Assembly: GCA_020723225.1 (NCBI GenBank)
Contig: DYJG01000020.1
Span: forward strand, 1-13,303
Source of the DNA: Desulfobacca acetoxidans
GTDB taxonomy: Bacteria > Desulfobacterota > Desulfobaccia > Desulfobaccales > 0-14-0-80-60-11
Reading direction: 5' to 3'
Length of the DNA stretch: 13,303 nt
A program made the translations under genes and the position numbers. Within the stretch, counting starts at the first letter, position 1. Each line of letters begins with the position of its first letter. This document shows, piece after piece, positions 1 through 6,332 of this stretch. Under the pieces are notes generated by a model. The model was not told the DNA's origin and made no database searches. It saw only the letters and a list, made by a program, of their open reading frames with translations.

Positions 1-389
1 CCCTCCTCAAATCGCTGGCCGAGGCCCAGCCCGACGCCACCGGCCGGGTGACAGGAGTGTCTCTGCAGAACCATGTGCACAATATTCATGAGAGTGTTGC
101 CGGCGCCGTGCGCGTCGAGCCCCCGGATTTCGATAGTGAATTCGCCGGGGATATCGTGTTCTCGGTCCCCTCGACGATCGCCAGGTATGACGTAATGGTC
201 ACGATTCAGCCCCGAACCGGCCACGATACCTTGGTGGTAAGCCAGAATTTCCATCCGGTCAAGCGCATCCCTTCGGCCGGCTCGCCGGTGACCCTGCAGC
301 TGGTCGCCGGCCTCTACAAGCTTGAGATCGGCGGCACCAATCGTTCCAAAGTGATCGAGGTACCCAAGGACCATGAGTGTGCCCTCTAA
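1..389 (+). CDS. C-terminal part of a probable caspase-like (peptidase C14) family protein, 5' truncated
   Basis: The frame is open from base 3 to the TAA at 387-389, so the gene enters from outside the window; the GTG at 48 is probably internal. The visible part is 128 residues. It begins LLKSLAEAQPDATGRVTGVSLQNHV, which resembles the segment after the catalytic core in bacterial caspase-like proteins (a helix, then a 'D..G.vt...L..yV' strip). A GDIVFS stretch follows, then a beta-rich tail with the signature GLYKLEI and IEVP near the end. Similar tails with a 'pGLY' turn occur in bacterial caspase homologues. The catalytic His-Cys dyad would lie upstream and cannot be checked, so the assignment rests on the tail alone. 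The next gene starts inside this one (17-base overlap), implying translational coupling. It could instead be any protein ending in this beta module. Confidence 0.55.
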   Translation, partial: LLKSLAEAQPDATGRVTGVSLQNHVHNIHESVAGAVRVEPPDFDSEFAGDIVFSVPSTIARYDVMVTIQPRTGHDTLVVSQNFHPVKRIPSAGSPVTLQLVAGLYKLEIGGTNRSKVIEVPKDHECAL

Positions 390-1824
390 AGCCAAGGGAA
401 TCAAAGCTCCGCTGCATGTAGGGGCAGCGGACGCCGCCACGGAGATCTTCCTGGTGGATGCCCACTTCAATCGCCAGGACAAGGCGGTGGGGGAATTGCG
501 CACGGCAGTCACGCCGGGGATTTACAAGCTTCGATTCCGTGCTGCGCAGACCCTGACCGATCTTTTGATCGAGGTCCCTCCCGCCGGCGGCCCCCCGATC
601 AAAGGGCCGCCAGTCCCTTTCGTCACGGCCATGCCGCTGGCGCACACGGCTTACCCGAATCCCGGCCATCAGCAGTTCGTGCGGGACACGACGGTAAATC
701 CCGGGCAGTTGGCCCCGGGGGCCGGATGCAGGCTGGCCGTTTTCGTACGCGACCATACGGACCAAAGATCCGGGCTATGCTGGTCCGGCTTGGGTGTCCA
801 TCGTCTCGATGGCAGCCTGATCGCGGATATCGCCGCCGGCAACCAGGCTCCGGCAAAGGGCATTGCCGCGCTCAGCCTGGACCTCGATCCGGGGACCTAC
901 CGTGTGCGCGTGTCACCGATTGATGCTCCGGCGCATGAGCTCTTCGTCCCCCTGGCCAAAGATTGGCAGACGCAGGTGTTCACTTTCAGCGGCGAGCCTT
1001 CCAGTCAGACGCCCCGACAGCGGACGCCACGCCTGACGGACGCCTCCATCCGCATGGCGCGCCTGGGCGCGGCCTTCGACCCGGGTGACAATTTGTTACG
1101 GCTGGCGGAGCTGCTGCGATACGGTTTGGAGAGCGGCCGTCCGATTCTGACCGAGATGGCGCTGGCCGAGGTGCTCGACAGCGACGGCTCCCACCCGATG
1201 CTGGACATCTTAACCGGTCATTTGCTGATACGCGAGCGTCCGGTCAAACACCGGTCCGTCGAGCAGCTTATCGAGAGGGTGAGAAGGATAATCGGCGATC
1301 TACCCGATATCACCGCGCTGCTGCTCAGACCCGGCGCCGGAAAGCCCCCGCAGGAGCTCCGCTTCCAGACGCCGCCGCTGCTCCGTTCGAGCTGGGATCT
1401 GATCGTTGCCGCCAGCCGCAGGCGGATGGGCCTGGTCCCGCCGGATTCCTTGACGGCGCAGGCCGGGGAAGGTCTGGTGACCCATCCGCTCTGGCTCCTG
1501 AACGGACATGTCGATTCCAGCCCGAAACCGGCGCCGGACGCCATGAGCTTCGCGGAGGCCAGCCGGCTGCTCCATCGCTTGATCGAGATCGACCCGGACC
1601 GATTGGACGACAAAAGTCTCAGCGACCTCAAACAGGTCATGGCAGAGGCCTCGCCGCTCGAACAGAGCCTGCTCAATACCACGCTGCTGCACCGGGAATC
1701 GCCGCCGGCCGATAGCAAGGCCCGGTTTGCTTACTCGGTTTCCAAAGTTCTCAAACAGATTCCTGTTCCGACCTATTCCATCACCCGTTCGGCGAACCGC
1801 CTCAAGAAAAAACTCGGATTATAG
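373..1824 (+). CDS. Two-part protein of unknown function, probable partner of the upstream caspase-like protein
   Basis: This 483-residue protein starts at an ATG within the upstream gene. No signal peptide or membrane helix is seen. Residues 1-205 are beta-rich and hold two modules with the turn motif PGIYKLRF (48-55) and PGTYRVRV (173-180). The first closes with IEVP, as does the tail of the upstream protein, so the two share a module. Residues 225-380 are mainly helical, with HPML (274-277), HLLI (283-286), PDITALLLR (311-319), PPLLRSSWDLI (334-344) and LVPPDSL (354-360). This pattern matches my memory of a conserved domain in uncharacterised bacterial proteins often encoded near caspase-like or effector-associated genes, but I cannot name it. 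The C-terminus is basic (RLKKKLGL). A role as adaptor or regulator is inferred from context only. Confidence 0.75.
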   Translation: MSVPSKAKGIKAPLHVGAADAATEIFLVDAHFNRQDKAVGELRTAVTPGIYKLRFRAAQTLTDLLIEVPPAGGPPIKGPPVPFVTAMPLAHTAYPNPGHQQFVRDTTVNPGQLAPGAGCRLAVFVRDHTDQRSGLCWSGLGVHRLDGSLIADIAAGNQAPAKGIAALSLDLDPGTYRVRVSPIDAPAHELFVPLAKDWQTQVFTFSGEPSSQTPRQRTPRLTDASIRMARLGAAFDPGDNLLRLAELLRYGLESGRPILTEMALAEVLDSDGSHPMLDILTGHLLIRERPVKHRSVEQLIERVRRIIGDLPDITALLLRPGAGKPPQELRFQTPPLLRSSWDLIVAASRRRMGLVPPDSLTAQAGEGLVTHPLWLLNGHVDSSPKPAPDAMSFAEASRLLHRLIEIDPDRLDDKSLSDLKQVMAEASPLEQSLLNTTLLHRESPPADSKARFAYSVSKVLKQIPVPTYSITRSANRLKKKLGL

Positions 1825-1841
1825 AAAGCAATTAAAGGACA

Positions 1842-1847
1842 AGGAGG
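1842..1847 (+). promoter_or_regulatory. Ribosome binding site that fixes the transglutaminase start
   Basis: AGGAGG lies 8 bases before the ATG at 1856. The reading frame is open further upstream to an ATG at 1727, but that start lies deep inside the preceding gene and has no comparable site, and the 43 extra residues are basic and low in family resemblance. The start at 1856 is therefore preferred. Confidence 0.85.
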
Positions 1848-1855
1848 AGCCGGCC

Positions 1856-3319
1856 ATGTCAACCGAAATCGAACAGAGAATCAACGATCAGCTACAGGCC
1901 ATCGTCGCCAATCCCGTGCAACAGATGGACACCCAACCGCAGAAATACGATGCAACCGGAGTAAATCCGATTGAGGGAGCCAGCGCCTTCGACCAGAAAC
2001 AGATCGAGAATAAAAGCTTCATCGGCGCCCGGGATTGGTTGCGCCAAGACACCATCGACTGGCAAGCCGCTTCACCGGCTAAGGCGCCCTTCGAGGTGAA
2101 CGATCGGGCTGAAAACCTGGTCGACCAGTTTCTCTACTCATCCTTGTCGGCGATGGATGCCAGTAAGATGACCAGCTCGACGTTGCCCGTCTCCCCCTGG
2201 TCGGACGACTATTGGGCGTTGTATCTTGGCGTGCTCGGCTGTCGTTATGCAGATCCGGCCTTTCCCAAGTCAACGGATTGGAAGGCGAACTATGACTACA
2301 TCGTCGCGCACGCGCCCGCAAGCATCCTGGGCAGCGGCAACGCCGGCGCCATCGATCGCCTGTCGCCGGCAGAAAAGTACGACGCGCTCTTGGGAGACGG
2401 CGCCTTTACGTTGACCCGATCAATGTGGAACGAGGGGCGTAAATACTACGACGCGACCGGCAGTGTGGAGACCTGGATGGGCATCTGCCACGGTTGGGCC
2501 CCGGCCGCTTACATGCTCCCCCGGCCCACCGCCGCCGTGCAGGTAATCGCCGCGGATGGGACCCCCTTGACCTTCTATCCGTCGGATATCAAGGCCCTGG
2601 CCTCATTGCTCTGGGCGAATGTCCGCACCTGGACCAACTTCATCGGCGGCCGGTGCGATATTAAGAATCCGGAGAAAGATCCTCAGACAGGGCGGGTTAT
2701 CTCCCAAGATTGCTTCGATACCAACCCCGGCTCCTGGCATCTCGCGGTGGTCAACCAGATCGGGGCCTCCCAGCGCAGTACGGTTATGGATGCGACCTTC
2801 GACTACGAAGTCTGGAATCAGCCCATCCTGGCTTACCAATACAGTTATTTTAATCCCAAAACCATGAAAGCCGTCGATTCCCTCGCCGCGGCGCAGGTAA
2901 TGATGGCGGACTTTGCCAATGACAGGCTCAAGAACTATCGGAGCAGCGCCGCCGTGTCCGTCGTCGGCATAGCCATGGACGTCTCCTACATCGTGGAAAC
3001 CCGGCCAAGCCACGATACCGGCGACGGGCCCGCCAAAGACGGCATCAACCGGGTCTCCTACCTGTACGACATTGAACAGGATGCGATGGGCGGCATAATC
3101 GGCGGCGAGTGGTACAGCAACCTGCACCCGGACTTCCTCTGGACGCCGCCCCGGGGCGAGAAGGCAACGACCCCGAGCGATGAGATGGCTGTCGGAGTCT
3201 GGCACAGGAATGAGCGCCTGCCCGCGGCCTGGCAACAGGCCGGACGGCAGGCCGCCGCCGTGAATAAGGCGCCGCTGGCCGCAATCGTCGATAGTCTCAT
3301 CGCCTTCGCGAATTCCTAG
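1856..3319 (+). CDS. Transglutaminase elicitor (GP42)-like protein, putative protein cross-linking enzyme
   Basis: This 487-residue protein resembles the transglutaminase elicitor family (Pfam TGase_elicitor), known from Phytophthora GP42 and some bacteria. Such enzymes join glutamine side chains to lysine or amines. Candidate catalytic residues are Cys211 in WMGICHGWAPA, His295 in GSWHL and Asp312 in MDATFDYE, in the order expected for a Cys-His-Asp triad. Directly after Asp312 is VWNQP (319-323), identical to the first five residues of the Pep-13 elicitor peptide of GP42 (VWNQPVRGFKVYE). The downstream residues ILAYQYSYF diverge but stay aromatic. No signal peptide is visible, unlike the secreted oomycete enzymes, so it may act inside the cell or leave by another route. 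It lies 31 bases after the preceding gene with a strong ribosome binding site and appears to close the operon. Substrate is unknown. Confidence 0.8.
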   Translation: MSTEIEQRINDQLQAIVANPVQQMDTQPQKYDATGVNPIEGASAFDQKQIENKSFIGARDWLRQDTIDWQAASPAKAPFEVNDRAENLVDQFLYSSLSAMDASKMTSSTLPVSPWSDDYWALYLGVLGCRYADPAFPKSTDWKANYDYIVAHAPASILGSGNAGAIDRLSPAEKYDALLGDGAFTLTRSMWNEGRKYYDATGSVETWMGICHGWAPAAYMLPRPTAAVQVIAADGTPLTFYPSDIKALASLLWANVRTWTNFIGGRCDIKNPEKDPQTGRVISQDCFDTNPGSWHLAVVNQIGASQRSTVMDATFDYEVWNQPILAYQYSYFNPKTMKAVDSLAAAQVMMADFANDRLKNYRSSAAVSVVGIAMDVSYIVETRPSHDTGDGPAKDGINRVSYLYDIEQDAMGGIIGGEWYSNLHPDFLWTPPRGEKATTPSDEMAVGVWHRNERLPAAWQQAGRQAAAVNKAPLAAIVDSLIAFANS

Positions 3320-3333
3320 TCCGGCCGGTTTTC

Positions 3334-3414
3334 TGAGTGGTAGCACAGCCTTTCCCGGCTGGGCTGAAAAAACCGCACCGCCCGCACAGGCTGGAAGGCC
3401 TGTGCTACCGCTCA
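3334..3414. repeat. REP-like inverted repeat after the transglutaminase gene
   Basis: The left arm TGAGTGGTAGCACAGCC (3334-3350) pairs imperfectly with the right arm GGCCTGTGCTACCGCTCA (3397-3414). Inside the right half is a perfect hairpin: CACAGGC (3385-3391) with GCCTGTG (3398-3404). There is no T tract, so this looks like a dispersed palindromic element rather than a classic terminator, although it could slow or stop transcription at the operon end. Confidence 0.65.
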
Positions 3415-3604
3415 TCAGGTTCCCTTTAATCTAAACCTGCGCCGAGAGCCAAGCTGCATCTTTCCACCACCTCTCTACATAATTCTTTCTAAACTGCTTA
3501 ACATTCTAGCCGCCCGGCCGATAAGAAACATAATGGGGGAGGCTAGTGGAACCCATTATTTCATTATAATTTCTCAAAGTGTCTCATATCCTATTTATAT
3601 TGGT

Positions 3605-3616
3605 TAGTTATAACTA
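3605..3616. promoter_or_regulatory. Palindrome, possible operator
   Basis: TAGTTATAACTA is a perfect 12-base palindrome, 56 bases before the start codon of the following gene and 12 bases upstream of a TATAAT. Its placement would suit a repressor or activator site. In AT-rich DNA such palindromes also arise by chance. Confidence 0.3.
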
Positions 3617-3671
3617 TACCAAAAAACTATAATTATTTAACAATAAGCTATTTAAGAGAGGGGATCTGCAG

Positions 3672-4262
3672 ATGCAACTCGTGACCTTAATTGGGCATGC
3701 CAGGGAAATCGAGACGCTCTTCAGCAACTATCTTCAGGTAATTTACGGGGCCCGGAATGACACCCTCAAGATTATCTATTCTCTGGAAGCCGTAGTCTTG
3801 AATATTGATCTCCTGAACGCGGCCACTACAGCCGGATCGCCGGGGAAGGGAAAGGACGGCCCTAAACCCATGGCCGAACAGGTGCGGACCTTGGCGCAGA
3901 CAGCCCTTTCTGCGGCCCATGACACCATGTCCATGATCCAGGCCAATATTCCCAAGGCCCAGGCGGGGGCGACCAAAACCATGGAATTGGTGAGATTGGC
4001 CCAAGGCGGGACGGCCACCGGGAATGACTATGATTCCCTGATCTTGGCTTTGACGGAGATTAAAACGGCGGCCCGGCAAGTGGAAGAGGACGCGGTGAGA
4101 TGCATGGACGCGGCCAGGGCGTTGCTGCCCCAGGTGGAAAGCTTGCAGAGCCGGTTGCTGGGGATGCTGCCCCGGGAGAACCTGAGCGAGGCCGGCAAAA
4201 GCAAGAAGATCGCCGGCCGGAAGCCGGGGTTCTCCCTTGCCGTCATCCAAGGGGGCCGCTGA
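3672..4262 (+). CDS. Uncharacterised helical protein, 196 residues
   Basis: I do not recognise this protein. It has no signal peptide and no membrane segment. It is predicted to be almost wholly helical. Residues 9-52 form one or two amphipathic helices. A polar loop rich in Gly, Lys and Pro (54-67) follows. Residues 68-112 and 118-165 form long heptad-like helices rich in Ala, Leu and Glu, and the C-terminus is basic (KSKKIAGRKPG, 176-186). The helical pattern recalls receptor four-helix bundles or coiled-coil scaffolds, but no methyl-accepting tip is present. The start is supported by AGAGGGG at 3657-3663. The next gene, 384 bases on, encodes a chemoreceptor; a functional link between them is only a guess because of the wide spacing. 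Long AT-rich spacers on both sides suggest it is transcribed alone. Confidence 0.75.
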   Translation: MQLVTLIGHAREIETLFSNYLQVIYGARNDTLKIIYSLEAVVLNIDLLNAATTAGSPGKGKDGPKPMAEQVRTLAQTALSAAHDTMSMIQANIPKAQAGATKTMELVRLAQGGTATGNDYDSLILALTEIKTAARQVEEDAVRCMDAARALLPQVESLQSRLLGMLPRENLSEAGKSKKIAGRKPGFSLAVIQGGR

Positions 4263-4421
4263 TCCCGGATGGCCGGCGACGGCCGAACGCGGGGCCGCAG
4301 TCCCCGGCCCCGGCCGGCCCTGGTTTTGGCAACGCTGGGGCCGCATCCTTGGATGGGACGGCCAGATCGCCTTAATTAGTTACAATAATGTTGTTAATGT
4401 TAAGCGTATATTACGGAATTG

Positions 4422-4435
4422 GTGAATTAATTCAC
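4422..4435. promoter_or_regulatory. 14-base palindrome, possible operator
   Basis: GTGAATTAATTCAC is a perfect palindrome flanked by related blocks: GGAATT before it and AATTAATTCCCAATTA after it. It lies 211 bases before the chemoreceptor start. The repeated half-sites suggest a DNA-binding protein site. This is a sequence pattern only, with no known regulator assigned. Confidence 0.35.
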
Positions 4436-4587
4436 AATTAATTCCCAATTATGTAGTTTTAATAGTATTTATTCCTTCCGGCCCGGCGCCTCGCAACAGC
4501 CATATCAATCTGTTATTTCAGCTAATTTAGCGCCGAAAGCCTTCCCGCTGCTCTCCATTTGATCCCGAAAAAGCCAGGCAAAACTGC

Positions 4588-4598
4588 TGGTATATAAT
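4588..4598 (+). promoter_or_regulatory. Possible extended -10 promoter for the chemoreceptor gene
   Basis: TGGTATATAAT resembles an extended -10 element, ending 48 bases before the start codon. No convincing -35 box is seen 16-18 bases upstream, so the call is weak. Confidence 0.3.
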
Positions 4599-4646
4599 TT
4601 GCTTCCTCCTGAGGGCAAAGACCTTTGGCTGTAAAGGAGATCGCAC

Positions 4647-5942
4647 ATGTCACTCTTGCGCTTACGGACTTTCTCCTCATTTGCCAGGTTTGTCCAACCC
4701 CTGGAGACGATGACCCGGGGAGACTGGGATTTGACCGTGGAACTGGAGCCTCCCCGCGGCTGGCGCCTGCGGCGGCTGGCCGGCATTTTCCAACATCTGT
4801 TCGATAAACTGCGGGCCATCATCACCAAGATCGCGTTGACTACGGTCAGCCTCTCCCGGGTCGCCCCGGAGCTGGCGACGGTGGCCCAGGATCTGGAAAA
4901 AGGCGCCCATGGCCAGGTGCGGCAGGCGGAACAGATCACCCAGGCCAGCCAGAAAATGGCGGCCATGATCCGGGAGGTGGGGCGTTACACCGAAGATGCC
5001 GCGGCCTTTTACCGGGAGGTGGTGGAGGTCATCAAGGTCCTCCAGGACCGGTCGGAAAATATTGTCACCGCAGTGCATCTCATTGAAAAGGTGACGTTCC
5101 AGACCCGGTTGCTGGCCCTCAACGCCGCGGTGGAAGCGGCCCGGGCCGGGGAAGCGGGCGTGGGTTTCGCGGTGGTGGCCCAGGAAATCCGCCAACTCGC
5201 GGAGCAAACCGCGGAGGCCACCAATCAGGTGGGCGGGATTTTGGGCACGATCCAGGAGTCCATCGCCCGGCTGGCAGTTCGCATGGGAACGGGCGGACAT
5301 GCCGATGCCGCCGCCAACACCTTCCACAATCTGCTGGAGGAGATGGCCCAGGCTGGAGAATCCCAGGACGCCCAGGTGCAGAGAGTCATCGAGGAGGTCG
5401 CCGATGATCTGGACGCCGTGGGCGAAGTTGCCAGACAACAGCTTCATAATGCTTCCCAACTGACCCAGTTGGGGGAACAGGTCCGGGAACACTGTGAGGA
5501 CCTGCTCCTGGGGGTGGGGGTGTTCCGTTTGCCGGGCCACCAGAAGGCCAAAGAAATTATTGAATATATTTCCCGGGACGGGGAACTGCTGTCCATGACC
5601 CGGGGCCGGCAGGAGGCCTTTCTCCGGCGAGCCATGCATCAGTTCCCGATTTTTGAGCTTTGCTACGTGACCGACGCCGGCGGCGTCCAGGTTACCGAGA
5701 ATATCTCCAACAACGGCTTTCATGCGGCCTACGGGTCCACGGGTTGCGGCAAGAATTGGTCCACCCGCCCCTGGTTCACGGAAGCCATTAATCGCCGAGA
5801 TACCTATATCTCCGATATTTATCGCTCCGTGGCCTCCGACAGCTTTTGTTTTACGGTGTCCACCCCTCTATGGGATGCCGGGGGGAACTTGCTGGGAGTC
5901 TTGGGAGCCGACATTAATTTCAACGATATCCTGGATATTTAA
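4647..5942 (+). CDS. Soluble methyl-accepting chemotaxis protein with a C-terminal Cache-like sensor domain
   Basis: This 431-residue protein has no transmembrane helix. Residues 17-60 resemble a HAMP linker (Pro18, then GDWDLTVEL). The signalling hairpin tip is clear at 150-185: TFQTRLLALNAAVEAARAGE, then GVGFAVVAQEIRQLAEQT. It matches the receptor core that contacts CheA and CheW. The returning helix runs to about 290. Residues 318-431 look like a single Cache or PAS-type domain: ELCYVTDAGGVQVTENIS, then RPWF (374-377), TYISDIYRS (386-394), TVSTPLWDAGGNLLGVLGADI (403-423). The usual order is sensor first, membrane, then signalling core, so this architecture is reversed and cytoplasmic. Cys339, Cys367 and Cys401 in or near the sensor could bind a metal or sense redox state (inference). 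AAGGAGA at 4634-4640 supports the start. Ligand is unknown. Confidence 0.88.
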   Translation: MSLLRLRTFSSFARFVQPLETMTRGDWDLTVELEPPRGWRLRRLAGIFQHLFDKLRAIITKIALTTVSLSRVAPELATVAQDLEKGAHGQVRQAEQITQASQKMAAMIREVGRYTEDAAAFYREVVEVIKVLQDRSENIVTAVHLIEKVTFQTRLLALNAAVEAARAGEAGVGFAVVAQEIRQLAEQTAEATNQVGGILGTIQESIARLAVRMGTGGHADAAANTFHNLLEEMAQAGESQDAQVQRVIEEVADDLDAVGEVARQQLHNASQLTQLGEQVREHCEDLLLGVGVFRLPGHQKAKEIIEYISRDGELLSMTRGRQEAFLRRAMHQFPIFELCYVTDAGGVQVTENISNNGFHAAYGSTGCGKNWSTRPWFTEAINRRDTYISDIYRSVASDSFCFTVSTPLWDAGGNLLGVLGADINFNDILDI

Positions 5943-6003
5943 GGAAAATAATTAGCAGGCGCTCTAAAATTTAACCAACCCTCCTCCTCTAAGGCCCTCT
6001 TAA

Positions 6004-6032
6004 ATGGCGCCGGCTCCAGGAGCCGGCGCCAT
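6004..6032. terminator. Strong GC-rich hairpin, terminator-like or REP-like
   Basis: ATGGCGCCGGCTCC (6004-6017) pairs perfectly with GGAGCCGGCGCCAT (6019-6032) around a central A. It lies 62 bases after the chemoreceptor stop codon. No T run follows directly, so it is either a factor-dependent stop and RNA-stabilising hairpin or a dispersed palindrome. Confidence 0.5.
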
Positions 6033-6106
6033 GGCGGAGGTTCCCGGCGCCGGCATCTCCTTCGGGATTCTCTTTTTACCAACTCACAATCGAACGACAA
6101 TTTCTT

Positions 6107-6158
6107 GGGCGAACCTTACATTCGCCTTGAGCGTTAAGGGCGAACACCAGATTCGCCC
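6107..6158. repeat. Tandem GGCGAA/TTCGCC hairpins
   Basis: Two adjacent small inverted repeats: GGCGAA (6108-6113) with TTCGCC (6121-6126), and GGGCGAA (6138-6144) with TTCGCCC (6152-6158). A third copy of the same type, GGGCGAACC with GGTTCGCCC, is at 10774-10794. This identifies a dispersed intergenic palindrome family. Confidence 0.6.
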
Positions 6159-6273
6159 CTACGGCCAAACACCTTTTGATTGCGCACCGGTATTACAACC
6201 CTTCTTTCATTTTCCGCAGTTAACTTCCAAAAAATATATTATATTTAAATAGGATAAAGACATCATTTAACCA

Positions 6274-6327
6274 AAGACCGAAGACCGAAGACCGAAACTG
6301 AAAACTGAAAACTGGAAACTGAAAACC
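6274..6327. repeat. Tandem AGACCGA / AAACTGA repeat block
   Basis: Three 7-base AGACCGA units are followed by four units of about 7 bases of AAACTGA or AAACTGG type. The minus strand reads as a nonsense peptide of the FSFQFSVFSF kind, which is often seen as spurious open frames in databases. A second copy of the first half is at 12964-12993. The block ends 5 bases before a start codon. Confidence 0.7.
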
Positions 6328-6332
6328 GCCCC

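Larger units (their letters stand above)
3320..3671. other. Intergenic region with a hairpin repeat and an AT-rich upstream region
   Basis: The first 95 bases hold a GC-rich inverted repeat (listed separately). From about 3420 the sequence becomes AT-rich. It has an 8-base inverted repeat, ATAATGGG at 3530-3537 with CCCATTAT at 3552-3559, and a 12-base perfect palindrome at 3605-3616. TATAAT at 3628-3633 is a possible -10 box, but no good -35 box sits at the right distance. No coding region is seen on either strand. Confidence 0.6.
4263..4646. other. Intergenic region, GC-rich then AT-rich, upstream of the chemoreceptor gene
   Basis: The first 110 bases are GC-rich with a hairpin of GGGGCCG (4291-4297) and CGGCCCC (4305-4311), without a T tract. 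From 4373 to about 4480 it is very AT-rich and contains a 14-base palindrome and repeated AATTAATTC blocks. A possible -10 box and a ribosome binding site lie near the 3' end. I see no gene: the short open frames across 4263-4425 lack conserved features. Confidence 0.55.
5943..6332. other. Repeat-rich intergenic region
   Basis: It contains in order a perfect 14-base-stem hairpin, two small GGCGAA hairpins and a tandem repeat block, each listed separately. Between them lies an AT-rich tract (about 6230-6252). GGCGCCGG also recurs at 6045-6056, just after the large hairpin. The open frame from 6004 to 6252 starts inside the hairpin and is not convincing as a gene. The spacer separates the chemoreceptor from the HgdB-like operon and probably holds its promoter, though no clear -35/-10 pair is seen. 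Confidence 0.6.

Noticed and set aside
373..389. Possible programmed frameshift joining the first two genes
   Set aside because: The overlap has no recognisable slippery heptamer, and a normal ATG for the second gene is present.
1727..1855. N-terminal extension of the transglutaminase frame from an ATG at 1727
   Set aside because: It lies inside the preceding gene, has no ribosome binding site, and AGGAGG before 1856 marks a better start.
2603..3415. Minus-strand open frame opposite the transglutaminase
   Set aside because: It has no family motifs and is the antisense shadow of a well-supported gene.
4677..5723. Long minus-strand open frame opposite the chemoreceptor
   Set aside because: The + strand frame has clear chemoreceptor motifs; the opposite frame has no recognisable domain and follows from GC-rich codon use.
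6004..6252. Small + strand gene of 82 residues
   Set aside because: It starts inside a palindrome and runs through dispersed hairpins; there is no ribosome binding site or domain.
6274..6327. CRISPR-like repeats
   Set aside because: The units are only 7 bases long, in direct tandem with no spacers; no cas gene is present in the window.
5943..6332. TPP riboswitch for the operon ending in thiDN
   Set aside because: I could not find the conserved CUGAGA and ACC(U)GAUCUGG elements here or before thiDN.
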